Shown: positions 21,574 through 29,972 of the stretch, one piece after another
How positions within the stretch are numbered: the stretch's first letter is position 1
How the letters are laid out: each line of letters begins with the position of its first letter
DNA from: Neobacillus rhizophilus
GTDB lineage: Bacteria > Bacillota > Bacilli > Bacillales > Cytobacillaceae
Assembly (NCBI RefSeq): GCF_018343535.1
Contig: NZ_JAGYPF010000009.1
Location: 1 to 64,000, forward strand
DNA length: 64,000 bases
Direction: 5' to 3'
Notes under the pieces: model-generated
Database searches by the model: none
What the model was told of the DNA's origin: nothing
The model's input: the letters and a program-made list of their open reading frames with translations, nothing else
Position numbers and translations under genes: made by a program

Positions 21574-22224
21574 TTAACGAAGACCCCGCAAAAGTTCTTC
21601 AATATCAGCAAATACTTTGTTAATATCCTGCTGACCATCAAGAGTACGCAAGTACCCTTTCTCTTCATAAAAAGATAATAATGGTTCTTGCTGTTTGATA
21701 TTGACATCTAATCTATTTTGAACTGTTTCAGCGTTATCATCTGCTCTCTGATATAGCTCTCCGCCGCAACGGTCGCATACACCCTCTTTTGCAGGAGGAT
21801 TGAATACTAGATGATAGGTTGATCCACATTCCTTACAGATACGGCGTCCAGTCAAACGCTCCATTAAAATGCTTTTATCAACATTTATATTGATTACGTA
21901 GTCGATTTTTTTATTTAAATCTACTAGTAAGTTTTCTAATGCATCTGCTTGAGGTACTGTTCTAGGAAAGCCATCAAGTAAAAAGCCATTTTGACAGTCT
22001 TCTTTACTTAACCGTTCACGAACGATGCCGATTGTTACTTCATCAGGAACAAGCTCACCTTTGTCCATGAATGATTTAGCTTTTAAACCCAGTTCAGTTC
22101 CTTCCTTCATTGCTGCACGGAACATATCTCCAGTTGAGATATGAGGGATGCGGTATTGTTCAACAATTTTTTCAGCCTGAGTGCCTTTACCTGCACCAGG
22201 TAGCCCCATTAATACTAAATTCAC
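21574..22224 (-). CDS. adk: adenylate kinase
   Basis: A 216-aa long-form adenylate kinase (ATP + AMP to 2 ADP). The P-loop GLPGAGKGTQA is at 7-17, and DGFPRTVPQADAL lies in the core. The LID domain has four zinc ligands (CKECGSTYH ... CDRCGGEL), as in Gram-positive enzymes. It follows secY after 66 bp with its own good ribosome binding site. Nothing unusual apart from the missing downstream map. Confidence 0.98.
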   Translation of the reverse strand: MNLVLMGLPGAGKGTQAEKIVEQYRIPHISTGDMFRAAMKEGTELGLKAKSFMDKGELVPDEVTIGIVRERLSKEDCQNGFLLDGFPRTVPQADALENLLVDLNKKIDYVININVDKSILMERLTGRRICKECGSTYHLVFNPPAKEGVCDRCGGELYQRADDNAETVQNRLDVNIKQQEPLLSFYEEKGYLRTLDGQQDINKVFADIEELLRGLR

Positions 22225-22290
22225 ACATATTCCCCCTCGTGCTATATGTGAGGTTTATTGGGGCCCATTAAAGGGTCCCGCAAAACCCTT

Positions 22291-23586
22291 TTATTTAATA
22301 AATCCTTTATAGTGACGTTTAACTAATTGTGCTTCAAGCTGCTTATACGTTTCAAGTGCAACACCGACGACGATCAGCAAGCTTGTTCCGCCAATTTGTG
22401 CCGATTGTGGCAGATTCGCAATTTTAATAAATAAAACCGGAAGTACTGCAATAATAGCAAGGAAAATGGCACCGATAAAAGTCAACCGATATAGGACGCG
22501 TGTTAAATATTCCTGCGTGCTCTTACCAGGACGAATTCCAGGGATATAGCCGCTCTGCTTTTGTAAGTTTTCCGCTGCTTGTTCAGGGTTAACTTGAATA
22601 AAGGCATAAAAATAAGTAAACGCGATAATTAACGCTGCATAAAGTGTCATCCCGATTGGATGAGAATAATCAAACACTTTCATAATCCAAAGCGTTACAT
22701 CATTCGTTGGAAAGAAGGATGCAATCGTTCTTGGCGTAACAATAAACGAAACGGCAAAGATGACAGGGATTACTCCAGCTGCATTTACTTTTAATGGCAT
22801 ATGGGTAGATTGGCCGCCCACCGGATTACGTCCGACTGCCATACGTTTCGCATATTGAATTGGAATTTTCCGTGTTGCCTGTTGGATGAAAATTACACCC
22901 ACGATAATTGCAATTACTGCTAATGCAATTAGAACAACAGTCACAATACGTAAGAATAATTGCTCGCCGGCATTTTCAAACTGCTGAACATATATCTGAT
23001 TTAGCACATTAGGGATACCTGCAGCAATACCTGCAAAGATGAGAATAGAAATACCATTACCAACACCTTTAGCGGTAATTTGCTCCCCTAACCACATTAA
23101 GAACGATGTACCGGCAGTCAGCACAACGGCAATTAATAAATACGTTCCAATTCCAGGGTTTTCAATCAATTGTCCTTGGGACAAATTGTTAAAGCCGTAT
23201 GACATACCTAATGCTTGGATAAACCCAAGCACGACGGTGAAATATCGAGTGAATTGGGCAATCTTCCGGCGCCCTGCTTCACCTTGCTTTGACCACTCCG
23301 TAAACTTTGGAACAACGTCCATCTGCAGGAGCTGTATAATAATTGAAGCAGTGATGTAAGGCATAATCCCCATTGCAAAAATAGAGAATTGCTTTAATGC
23401 GCCTCCGCCGAATGTATTTAAAACACCGAAGACACTTAGCTTATCTTGTGCAGCTAGTGCTTCAGCATTTACATTCGGAACTGGAATGAAAGTGCCGATT
23501 CGAAATACGACTAACATTAAAAGGGTGAATATGATCTTTCGACGTATATCACCCACGCGCATAAAATTGGAGATTGTCTGGAACAT
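22291..23586 (-). CDS. secY: SecY, preprotein translocase channel subunit
   Basis: A 431-aa integral membrane protein with ten hydrophobic helices, the central pore of the Sec translocon working with SecE (encoded at 49711) and SecA. Signature segments are the N-terminal IRRKIIFTLLMLVVFRIGTF, GIMPYITASIIIQLL, and the cytoplasmic PGIRPGKSTQEYL loop. The ATG overlaps the rplO stop by one base (TAATG), so the two are translationally coupled. Confidence 0.98.
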   Translation of the reverse strand: MFQTISNFMRVGDIRRKIIFTLLMLVVFRIGTFIPVPNVNAEALAAQDKLSVFGVLNTFGGGALKQFSIFAMGIMPYITASIIIQLLQMDVVPKFTEWSKQGEAGRRKIAQFTRYFTVVLGFIQALGMSYGFNNLSQGQLIENPGIGTYLLIAVVLTAGTSFLMWLGEQITAKGVGNGISILIFAGIAAGIPNVLNQIYVQQFENAGEQLFLRIVTVVLIALAVIAIIVGVIFIQQATRKIPIQYAKRMAVGRNPVGGQSTHMPLKVNAAGVIPVIFAVSFIVTPRTIASFFPTNDVTLWIMKVFDYSHPIGMTLYAALIIAFTYFYAFIQVNPEQAAENLQKQSGYIPGIRPGKSTQEYLTRVLYRLTFIGAIFLAIIAVLPVLFIKIANLPQSAQIGGTSLLIVVGVALETYKQLEAQLVKRHYKGFIK

Positions 23587-24026
23587 TAGATCACCTCAGT
23601 AGTTCCACCGGCAGCTTCGATCGCTTCCTTAGCAGCAGAGGAGAATTTATGAGCTTTAACTGTAAGCTTTTTCTCTACGTTCCCTTTAGCAAGAACCTTG
23701 ATTCCTGCTTTTTCGTTACTTACCACACCTGATTCGATAAGAAGTTCTGGAGTAACTTCTGTACCTTCTTCAAAGCGGTTCAATGCATCAAGATTAACAA
23801 CGGCATACTCTTTACGGTTGAAATTTGTGAAACCGCGTTTTGGTAAACGACGGAATAATGGTGTTTGACCACCTTCAAAACCGATACGGACACCGCCGCC
23901 TGAACGAGCATTTTGACCTTTATGACCTTTACCCGCAGTCTTACCTTGGCCAGATCCTATACCACGGCCTAAACGCTTACGCTCATGACGAGAACCTTCG
24001 GTAGGCTTTAATTCATGAAGTTTCAT
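23586..24026 (-). CDS. rplO: 50S ribosomal protein L15
   Basis: A 146-aa L15 (uL15). It has the glycine/arginine-rich N-terminus (MKLHELKPTEGSRHERKRLG, then GSGQGKTAGKGHKGQ) that threads into 23S rRNA, and a C-terminal globular part (KAHKFSSAAKEAIEAAGG). Its stop overlaps the secY start by one base. GGAGGTGCC precedes the ATG. Confidence 0.98.
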   Translation of the reverse strand: MKLHELKPTEGSRHERKRLGRGIGSGQGKTAGKGHKGQNARSGGGVRIGFEGGQTPLFRRLPKRGFTNFNRKEYAVVNLDALNRFEEGTEVTPELLIESGVVSNEKAGIKVLAKGNVEKKLTVKAHKFSSAAKEAIEAAGGTTEVI

Positions 24027-24058
24027 ATTGGCACCTCCTTATGAAAGAAAACAATGAA

Positions 24059-24241
24059 TTATTGTTCTTTTACTGTTACAAGGTGAGCAACTTTAGTAAT
24101 CATACCGCGAATAGCAGCGTTATCTTGATGCTCAACTGTTTGATTTAATTTACGTAAACCTAGCGCTTTAACTGTTTCGCGTTGGTCTTGTGGACGACCG
24201 ATTACGCTGCGGCTGAGGGTAACTAAAAGTTTATTCGCCAT
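24059..24241 (-). CDS. rpmD: 50S ribosomal protein L30
   Basis: A 60-aa L30 (uL30): KLLVTLSRSVIGRPQDQRET and LGLRKLNQTVEHQD are typical. It is a small globular protein on the 50S surface and is absent in some bacterial groups. It lies between rpsE and rplO with short gaps. GGAGGG upstream. Confidence 0.97.
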   Translation of the reverse strand: MANKLLVTLSRSVIGRPQDQRETVKALGLRKLNQTVEHQDNAAIRGMITKVAHLVTVKEQ

Positions 24242-24254
24242 TTGATTTCCCTCC

Positions 24255-24755
24255 TTATCCTAACAGTTCTTCTACTGATTTACCACGTAATTTTGCTACG
24301 TCTTCAGCACGTTTTAGTTGTTTTAATCCTTCTACAGTAGCACGTACCATGTTAATTGGTGTGTTAGTCCCTAATGATTTTGATAGGATATCCTGAACAC
24401 CTGCTAATTCTAGTACTGCACGAACAGGACCGCCGGCGATAACTCCTGTACCTTCAGAAGCAGGCTTTAGAAGTATTTCACCAGCACCAAAACGTCCAAT
24501 TACTTGGTGAGGAACAGTTGTTCCAACCATTGGCACTTCTACTAAGTTTTTCTTTGCATCTTCGATAGCTTTGCGGATTGCATCAGGTACTTCCTGCGCT
24601 TTACCAGTACCGAAACCGACATGGCCGTTTTTATCTCCCACTACGACAAGTGCAGAGAAACGGAAGCGACGTCCACCTTTAACAACCTTCGCAACACGGT
24701 TAACCGTAACTACGCGTTCTTCAAGTTCAAGTTTGTTTGGATCAATGCGACGCAT
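24255..24755 (-). CDS. rpsE: 30S ribosomal protein S5
   Basis: A 166-aa S5 (uS5), involved in decoding accuracy and mRNA unwinding at the entry channel. It has the double-stranded-RNA-like N-terminal domain (ELEERVVTVNRVAKVVKGGRR) and the loop KVVKGGRRFRF, where spectinomycin-resistance mutations occur; the loop looks wild type. GAGGG ribosome binding site. Confidence 0.98.
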   Translation of the reverse strand: MRRIDPNKLELEERVVTVNRVAKVVKGGRRFRFSALVVVGDKNGHVGFGTGKAQEVPDAIRKAIEDAKKNLVEVPMVGTTVPHQVIGRFGAGEILLKPASEGTGVIAGGPVRAVLELAGVQDILSKSLGTNTPINMVRATVEGLKQLKRAEDVAKLRGKSVEELLG

Positions 24756-24778
24756 CTAATTTGTCCCTCCTTTGTCTA

Positions 24779-25141
24779 TTAAAATTGTAAGCCGTTTTCG
24801 CGGGCAGCATCAGCTAATGCTTGAATACGTCCATGGTAAAGGTATCCTCCACGGTCAAATACGACTACAGAGACTCCTTTTTCTACCGCACGTTTAGCGA
24901 CTAATTCTCCAACCTTTTGTGCAGCTTCAGTGTTGCTAGTTGACTCAAGGCTAAGTTCTTTATCTAATGTAGAAGCACTTGCTAAAGTAACTCCCTTAGT
25001 GTCATCGATTACCTGTGCATAAATATGCTGGTTAGAACGAAACACGTTTAGACGTGGACGAGCAGAGGTACCGCTAAGCTTCGCACGAACACGAGCGTGT
25101 CTTTTACGGCGAGTAGCGTTTTTATCTTGCTTCGTAATCAT
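24779..25141 (-). CDS. rplR: 50S ribosomal protein L18
   Basis: A 120-aa L18 (uL18) that brings 5S rRNA to the large subunit together with L5. RRKRHARVRAKLSGTSARPRLNV near the N-terminus and YHGRIQALADAARENGLQF at the end are typical. The ATG at 25141 has AAAGGAG upstream. Part of the spc gene order. Confidence 0.98.
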   Translation of the reverse strand: MITKQDKNATRRKRHARVRAKLSGTSARPRLNVFRSNQHIYAQVIDDTKGVTLASASTLDKELSLESTSNTEAAQKVGELVAKRAVEKGVSVVVFDRGGYLYHGRIQALADAARENGLQF

Positions 25142-25173
25142 TTACGTCACTCCTTTCGTTTACTTATGCGGCA

Positions 25174-25710
25174 TTACTTACCTGTTTTACCTTCTTTGCG
25201 ACGAACAAATTCGCCTTCGTAACGGATTCCTTTGCCTTTATACGGCTCTGGAGGACGAACTTGACGGATATTTGCTGCTAATGCACCAACACGTTCTTTG
25301 TCAGTACCTTTTACAGTAATTTTTGTATTTGCAGGAACTTCGATTTCAAGGCCTGTTTCAGGTTCGATTTCAACTGGATGAGAGTATCCAACGTTTAGTA
25401 CAAGCTTGGTACCTTGCTTTTGGGCACGGTAACCAACCCCGATCAACTCTAATTTCTTTTCGAAGCCTTTAGAAACACCTTCGACCATATTTGCGAGTAC
25501 CGCACGAGTTGTACCGTGCAATGCGCGGTGTTCTTTCACATCTGATGGACGAGAGATGGTTACAAGATTCTCTTCAACATTGATTGTAATATCTGGATTA
25601 AAAGAACGAGAAAGCTCGCCTTTTGGTCCTTTAACAGTAACAGTGTTGTTGTTTACAGCAACTGTTACACCTGCTGGGATTTCAATAGGTTTTTTTCCTA
25701 TGCGAGACAT
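25174..25710 (-). CDS. rplF: 50S ribosomal protein L6
   Basis: A 178-aa L6 (uL6) with two related domains. The start MSRIGKKPIEIPAGV and the C-terminal PEPYKGKGIRYEGEFVRRKEGKTG are characteristic. It lies by the sarcin-ricin loop and factor-binding site. GGAGGTGCAC precedes the ATG. Confidence 0.98.
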   Translation of the reverse strand: MSRIGKKPIEIPAGVTVAVNNNTVTVKGPKGELSRSFNPDITINVEENLVTISRPSDVKEHRALHGTTRAVLANMVEGVSKGFEKKLELIGVGYRAQKQGTKLVLNVGYSHPVEIEPETGLEIEVPANTKITVKGTDKERVGALAANIRQVRPPEPYKGKGIRYEGEFVRRKEGKTGK

Positions 25711-25741
25711 TTAGTGCACCTCCATTCATTCAAAAAATCTC

Positions 25742-26140
25742 TTACCAAACGTATGCTAAAACTTCTCCGCCGATTTGTTTAGCACGAGCTTCCTTATCAG
25801 TGATCACGCCTGTTGAAGTAGAAACTAGCGCAATACCAAGACCATTTAAAACACGCGGTACTTCGTTAGATTTTGCATAAACGCGAAGACCAGGCTTGCT
25901 TATACGCTTCAATCCAGTAATAACACGTTCGTTATTTGCACCGTATTTTAAGAAGATACGGATGATACCTTGTTTATTGTCTTCGATATATTCCACGTCA
26001 CGGATGAAACCTTCACGCTTTAGAATTTCAGCGATTTCTTTTTTGATATTAGAAGCAGGTACTTCTAATTTCTCGTGACGCACCATATTCGCATTACGAA
26101 TGCGAGTGAGCAAATCAGCAATTGGATCTGTCATGACCAT
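25742..26140 (-). CDS. rpsH: 30S ribosomal protein S8
   Basis: A 132-aa S8 (uS8), a primary 16S-binding protein of the 30S platform. MVMTDPIADLLTRIRNAN and the C-terminal DKEARAKQIGGEVLAYVW are typical. AAGGAGG lies nine bases before the ATG at 26140; the ATG two codons later is an alternative. In E. coli S8 represses the spc operon; no such site was recognised here. Confidence 0.98.
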   Translation of the reverse strand: MVMTDPIADLLTRIRNANMVRHEKLEVPASNIKKEIAEILKREGFIRDVEYIEDNKQGIIRIFLKYGANNERVITGLKRISKPGLRVYAKSNEVPRVLNGLGIALVSTSTGVITDKEARAKQIGGEVLAYVW

Positions 26141-26171
26141 TGTTTTTTACCTCCTTCCACAAACTCTAGTT

Positions 26172-26357
26172 TTACCAGCTAGCTTTTTTAACACCAGGAA
26201 TTTGTCCTTTGTATGCTAATTCACGGAAACAAATACGGCAAAGCTTAAATTTACGATATACAGAGTGTGGACGGCCACAGCGTTCGCAGCGTGTGTACTC
26301 TTGTACTTTGTATTTAGGCGTGCGCTTTTGTTTCGCAATCATTGACTTCTTAGCCAC
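26172..26357 (-). CDS. rpsN: 30S ribosomal protein S14, zinc-binding (type Z)
   Basis: A 61-aa short-form S14 (uS14). The two CxxC pairs, in TRCERCGRPH (24, 27) and KLCRICFREL (40, 43), make the zinc ribbon, so it is the zinc-dependent paralogue. Bacillaceae usually carry a zinc-free longer S14 elsewhere for zinc starvation. GGAGGCG precedes the ATG. It lies between rplE and rpsH, as expected. Confidence 0.97.
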   Translation of the reverse strand: MAKKSMIAKQKRTPKYKVQEYTRCERCGRPHSVYRKFKLCRICFRELAYKGQIPGVKKASW

Positions 26358-26380
26358 GTTTTCGCCTCCTTATTTAGCGA

Positions 26381-26920
26381 TTACTTTTGGAACGGCATTC
26401 CGACTTGAGTTAACAATTCACGAGACTCTTCATCGGAATTTGCAGTTGTTACGATAACGATATCCATACCACGAACCTTACTTACCTTATCGTAATCAAT
26501 CTCAGGGAAAATTAGCTGTTCTTTAATACCCAATGTGTAGTTGCCGCGACCATCAAATGCTTTTTTAGAAACACCACGGAAGTCACGTACACGTGGTAAG
26601 GAAACAGAAACTAACTTATCAAGGAATTGATACATACGCTCACCGCGAAGAGTGACTTTTGCACCAATCGGCATTCCCTCACGAAGACGGAAACCAGCGA
26701 TAGACTTTTTCGCACGAGTTACTAAAGGCTTCTGACCAGTGATCATTGCTAATTCTTCAACTGCATTATCAAGGGCTTTAGCATTTTGAACTGCGTCACC
26801 AACACCCATGTTTATAACGATTTTTTCAATCTTAGGTACTTGCATAATGGATTTATAGTTGAACTTGCTCATAAGAGCAGGAGTGATTTCTTTTACATAC
26901 TTTTCTTTTAGGCGGTTCAT
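26381..26920 (-). CDS. rplE: 50S ribosomal protein L5
   Basis: A 179-aa L5 (uL5) of the central protuberance that binds 5S rRNA. MNRLKEKYVKEITPALMSKF, PKIEKIVINMGVGDA and VGMPFQK at the end are typical. GGGAGGTAC is the ribosome binding site. Nothing unusual. Confidence 0.98.
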   Translation of the reverse strand: MNRLKEKYVKEITPALMSKFNYKSIMQVPKIEKIVINMGVGDAVQNAKALDNAVEELAMITGQKPLVTRAKKSIAGFRLREGMPIGAKVTLRGERMYQFLDKLVSVSLPRVRDFRGVSKKAFDGRGNYTLGIKEQLIFPEIDYDKVSKVRGMDIVIVTTANSDEESRELLTQVGMPFQK

Positions 26921-26946
26921 TGAGTGTACCTCCCTTCTTCTTTAGA

Positions 26947-27255
26947 CTATTTATCTAATAATTCACCGGATTTTGCTACTCGGACTTTTTTGCCATCAAC
27001 CGATTTGTAACCTACACGTGTAGGGTTACCTGTTTTAGGATCGATAGGCATTACATTTGATACATGAATTGGAGCCTCGAAGCTGATAATGCCGCCCTGT
27101 GGGTTTGCTTGTGAAGGTTTAGCGTGTTTTTTCACGATGTTCACGCCTTCTACAAGAACACGGCTTTCTTTAGGATAAGCAGCCAGGATTGTACCTGTCT
27201 TGCCTTTATCCTTACCAGAGATGACTCTGACCTTATCACCTTTTTTTACATGCAT
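26947..27255 (-). CDS. rplX: 50S ribosomal protein L24
   Basis: A 102-aa L24 (uL24), an assembly initiator for the 50S with a KOW motif (MHVKKGDKVRVISGKDKGK). I chose the ATG at 27255: AGGAGGTG is seven bases upstream and it gives the family start, whereas the longer frame to 27279 would begin inside the ribosome binding site. Confidence 0.97.
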   Translation of the reverse strand: MHVKKGDKVRVISGKDKGKTGTILAAYPKESRVLVEGVNIVKKHAKPSQANPQGGIISFEAPIHVSNVMPIDPKTGNPTRVGYKSVDGKKVRVAKSGELLDK

Positions 27256-27292
27256 CCGTAAGCACCTCCTTAAAGGCAATTGGAATTTATAA

Positions 27293-27661
27293 TTATAGTA
27301 CTTCTGGAGCTAGAGAAACAATTTTCATAAAGTTATTGTCGCGAAGTTCGCGGGCAACTGGTCCAAAGATACGAGTTCCACGTGGGCTCTTATCTTCTTT
27401 TACAATTACACATGCATTTTCATCAAAACGGATGTAGGAACCGTCAGGACGGCGGACACCGCTCTTTGTACGAACAACAACAGCCTTAACAACATCACCT
27501 TTTTTAACAACGCCACCAGGTGTTGCTTGTTTCACTGTACAAACGATAATATCGCCGATGTTAGCCGTTTTGCGGCCAGAACCACCAAGAACTTTAATGG
27601 TAAGCACTTCACGAGCACCAGAGTTGTCAGCAACTTTCAAACGTGATTCTTGTTGAATCAT
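27293..27661 (-). CDS. rplN: 50S ribosomal protein L14
   Basis: A 122-aa L14 (uL14), forming an inter-subunit bridge. MIQQESRLKVADNSGAREVL is the diagnostic start, and ARELRDNNFMKIVSLAPEVL the end. GGGAGGTTAC precedes the ATG. In order with rpsQ and rplX. Confidence 0.98.
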   Translation of the reverse strand: MIQQESRLKVADNSGAREVLTIKVLGGSGRKTANIGDIIVCTVKQATPGGVVKKGDVVKAVVVRTKSGVRRPDGSYIRFDENACVIVKEDKSPRGTRIFGPVARELRDNNFMKIVSLAPEVL

Positions 27662-27699
27662 GTGTGTAACCTCCCTTCGGAAAAACTATCTCCGAACAA

Positions 27700-27963
27700 T
27701 TAAATAATAACTGCTTTTTCTACTACTTCAACTAAACGGAAGCGTTTTGTAGCTGAAAGCGGGCGAGTTTCCATAATACGTACGATGTCGCCAACTTTTG
27801 CTTGGTTTTGCTCATCATGAGCTTTGTACTTTTTTGAGTACTTTACGCGTTTACCGTAAAGGGGATGCTTTTTGTATGTTTCGACAAGAACAGTTACAGT
27901 CTTATCCATTTTGTCAGAAACAACGCGTCCAGTGTAAACCTTGCGCTGGTTACGTTCACTCAT
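27700..27963 (-). CDS. rpsQ: 30S ribosomal protein S17
   Basis: An 87-aa S17 (uS17), a primary 16S-binding OB-fold protein. MSERNQRKVYTGRVVSDKMD starts it, and ETRPLSATKRFRLVEVVEKA lies near the end. The ATG at 27963 is preferred to the adjacent GTG at 27966 on family similarity and spacing from GAGGTTC. It is 24 bp after rpmC. Confidence 0.97.
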   Translation of the reverse strand: MSERNQRKVYTGRVVSDKMDKTVTVLVETYKKHPLYGKRVKYSKKYKAHDEQNQAKVGDIVRIMETRPLSATKRFRLVEVVEKAVII

Positions 27964-27987
27964 CACTCGTGAACCTCCTCTCGGATT

Positions 27988-28188
27988 TTACTTATTAACG
28001 CTGATTTCTCTCTCGCGAATCACAGTTTTCATGCGAGCGAGCGATTTGCGTACTTCACGGATACGAGCTGTATTTTCAAGTTGTCCAGTCGCCAATTGAA
28101 AGCGAAGGTTGAAAAGCTCTTCTTTTAAAGATTTTACTTTTTGTTCAATTTCAGCAGTGGTAAGGTCACGAATTTCATTAGCTTTCAT
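27988..28188 (-). CDS. rpmC: 50S ribosomal protein L29
   Basis: A 66-aa L29 (uL29), two long helices near the exit tunnel that contact trigger factor and SRP. MKANEIRDLTTAEIEQ is the family start, so the ATG at 28188 is used, with GGTGGTG inside rplP as ribosome binding site. The gene overlaps the rplP end by 11 bp, implying coupling. Confidence 0.97.
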   Translation of the reverse strand: MKANEIRDLTTAEIEQKVKSLKEELFNLRFQLATGQLENTARIREVRKSLARMKTVIREREISVNK

Positions 28189-28612
28189 TTGATTCACCAC
28201 CAATTTCTTCACGTTTTACAAACTTGCACTTTACAGGAAGTTTGTGTGCTGCAAGACGAAGAGCTTCACGGGCAATTTCCTCAGAAACGCCGGCAATTTC
28301 AAACATGATTTTTCCTGGCTTAACTACTGCCACCCAGCCTTCAGGTGAACCTTTACCGGAACCCATCCGTACTTCTAGAGGCTTTGCAGTAAATGGCTTG
28401 TGAGGGAAAATCTTAATCCAAACTTTACCGCCACGTTTCATATAACGAGTCATCGCACGACGAGCAGCTTCGATTTGACGGTTTGTTACCCAGGAAGCTT
28501 CCATTGATTGCAGACCGAATTCACCGAATGATACTTCAGTACCGCCTTTTGCGTTTCCACGCATGTTACCACGATGTTGACGGCGGAATTTTACGCGTTT
28601 TGGCAATAACAT
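28178..28612 (-). CDS. rplP: 50S ribosomal protein L16
   Basis: A 144-aa L16 (uL16) near the peptidyl-transferase centre and A-site tRNA elbow. MLLPKRVKFRRQHRGNMRG and SGKGSPEGWVAVVKPGKIMFE are diagnostic. It follows rpsC after two bases and overlaps rpmC. It is a late-assembly protein. No anomalies. Confidence 0.98.
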   Translation of the reverse strand: MLLPKRVKFRRQHRGNMRGNAKGGTEVSFGEFGLQSMEASWVTNRQIEAARRAMTRYMKRGGKVWIKIFPHKPFTAKPLEVRMGSGKGSPEGWVAVVKPGKIMFEIAGVSEEIAREALRLAAHKLPVKCKFVKREEIGGESNES

Positions 28613-28614
28613 GA

Positions 28615-29271
28615 TTATTTGCCTCCTTCCCCAGTTTTCTTCTTAGTAGGAAGGATCTCTCCACGATAGATCCATACTTTTACACCAAGTTTACCGTAAG
28701 TAGTATCTGCTTCTGCTGTAGCATAGTCGATATCAGCGCGAAGTGTATGAAGTGGAACAGTTCCTTCGCTGTAATGTTCTGAACGAGCGATATCGGCACC
28801 ACCAAGACGACCGGATACCATTGTTTTAATACCTTTTGCACCAGCACGCATAGCACGTTGAATTGCTTGCTTTTGTGCGCGGCGGAAAGATACGCGGTTT
28901 TCTAATTGACGAGCAATGTTTTCAGCAACTAACTTCGCATCAACATCAGCCTTCTTGATTTCAAGAATGTTGATATGAACGCGTTTGCCAGTTAATTGGT
29001 TTAATGCTTTACGAAGTGATTCCACTTCAGTACCGCCTTTACCGATTACCATACCAGGCTTCGCTGTATGGATTGTGACGTTAACACGGTTCGCAGCACG
29101 TTCGATTTCAACTTTAGACACAGAAGCATCTTTTAAGCGCTTCGTGATGTATTCACGAACCTTAATGTCTTCGTGTAAAAGATCAGCAAAGTCTTTACCT
29201 GCGTACCATTTAGATTCCCAATCACGGATGATTCCGATACGCAAACCGACTGGATTTACTTTTTGACCCAC
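28615..29271 (-). CDS. rpsC: 30S ribosomal protein S3
   Basis: A 218-aa S3 (uS3) lining the mRNA entry channel. KH domain type 2 contains GMVIGKGGTEVE (about 75-86), and MGQKVNPVGLRIGIIRDWES is the start. The C-terminal MWIYRGEILP-like segment is VWIYRGEILP. It lies three bases downstream of the rplV stop region, with GGAGGGA upstream. Confidence 0.98.
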   Translation of the reverse strand: MGQKVNPVGLRIGIIRDWESKWYAGKDFADLLHEDIKVREYITKRLKDASVSKVEIERAANRVNVTIHTAKPGMVIGKGGTEVESLRKALNQLTGKRVHINILEIKKADVDAKLVAENIARQLENRVSFRRAQKQAIQRAMRAGAKGIKTMVSGRLGGADIARSEHYSEGTVPLHTLRADIDYATAEADTTYGKLGVKVWIYRGEILPTKKKTGEGGK

Positions 29272-29274
29272 AGC

Positions 29275-29616
29275 TTATCCCTCCTTCTTCTCTGATAAAA
29301 CGATTGTAATGTGACTTGTGCGCTTGTTGATTTGACTTGCACGGCCCATAGCGCGTGGACGGAAACGTTTTAGGGTTGGACCTTCATCAACGAATGCTTG
29401 GGATACAACCAAGTTATTTACGTCCATTTCATAATTGTGCTCAGCATTTGCCATAGCGGATTTTAAAACCTTTTCAACAACTGGAGAAGCAGCCTTCGGA
29501 GTCAGATTTAAAATCGCCACCGCTTCACCAACTTGCTTTCCTCGAATTAAATCGACGACTAAGCGGACTTTACGAGGAGCAATACGGACTGTTCTTGCAA
29601 CAGCTTTAGCTTGCAT
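29275..29616 (-). CDS. rplV: 50S ribosomal protein L22
   Basis: A 113-aa L22 (uL22), whose beta-hairpin lines the nascent-peptide tunnel near the macrolide site. ARTVRIAPRKVRLVVDLIRG and the hairpin region GPTLKRFRPRAMGRASQINK look wild type. AGGAGGGC precedes the ATG. 17 bp after rpsS. Confidence 0.98.
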   Translation of the reverse strand: MQAKAVARTVRIAPRKVRLVVDLIRGKQVGEAVAILNLTPKAASPVVEKVLKSAMANAEHNYEMDVNNLVVSQAFVDEGPTLKRFRPRAMGRASQINKRTSHITIVLSEKKEG

Positions 29617-29633
29617 TGGGATGCCCTCCTCTC

Positions 29634-29912
29634 TTAACGTCTTGTTTTCTTATCATCGTTACCATGACCTTTGTAAGCACGTGTTGGAGCGAATTCTCCA
29701 AGCTTGTGTCCTACCATGTCTTCAGTAACATACACAGGCACATGTTTACGGCCATCATAAACGGCGATCGTATGACCGATAAATTGTGGGAAAATCGTAG
29801 AACGACGAGACCAAGTTTTAATCACTTGCTTCTTATCGGATTCATTTAACTTTTCAACCTTAACCATTAAATGATCATCAACGAATGGTCCTTTTTTTAA
29901 GCTGCGACCCAT
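29634..29912 (-). CDS. rpsS: 30S ribosomal protein S19
   Basis: A 92-aa S19 (uS19) of the 30S head. MGRSLKKGPFVDDHLMVKV and FAPTRAYKGHGNDDKKTRR are typical; the C-terminal tail reaches the A-site. It follows rplB. GGGAGGTTC upstream. Confidence 0.98.
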   Translation of the reverse strand: MGRSLKKGPFVDDHLMVKVEKLNESDKKQVIKTWSRRSTIFPQFIGHTIAVYDGRKHVPVYVTEDMVGHKLGEFAPTRAYKGHGNDDKKTRR

Positions 29913-29972
29913 GAATGAACCTCCCTTCGTGAGTGGTCTACGGCTCTGTCTTTGAACCGTAGTTCAATCACG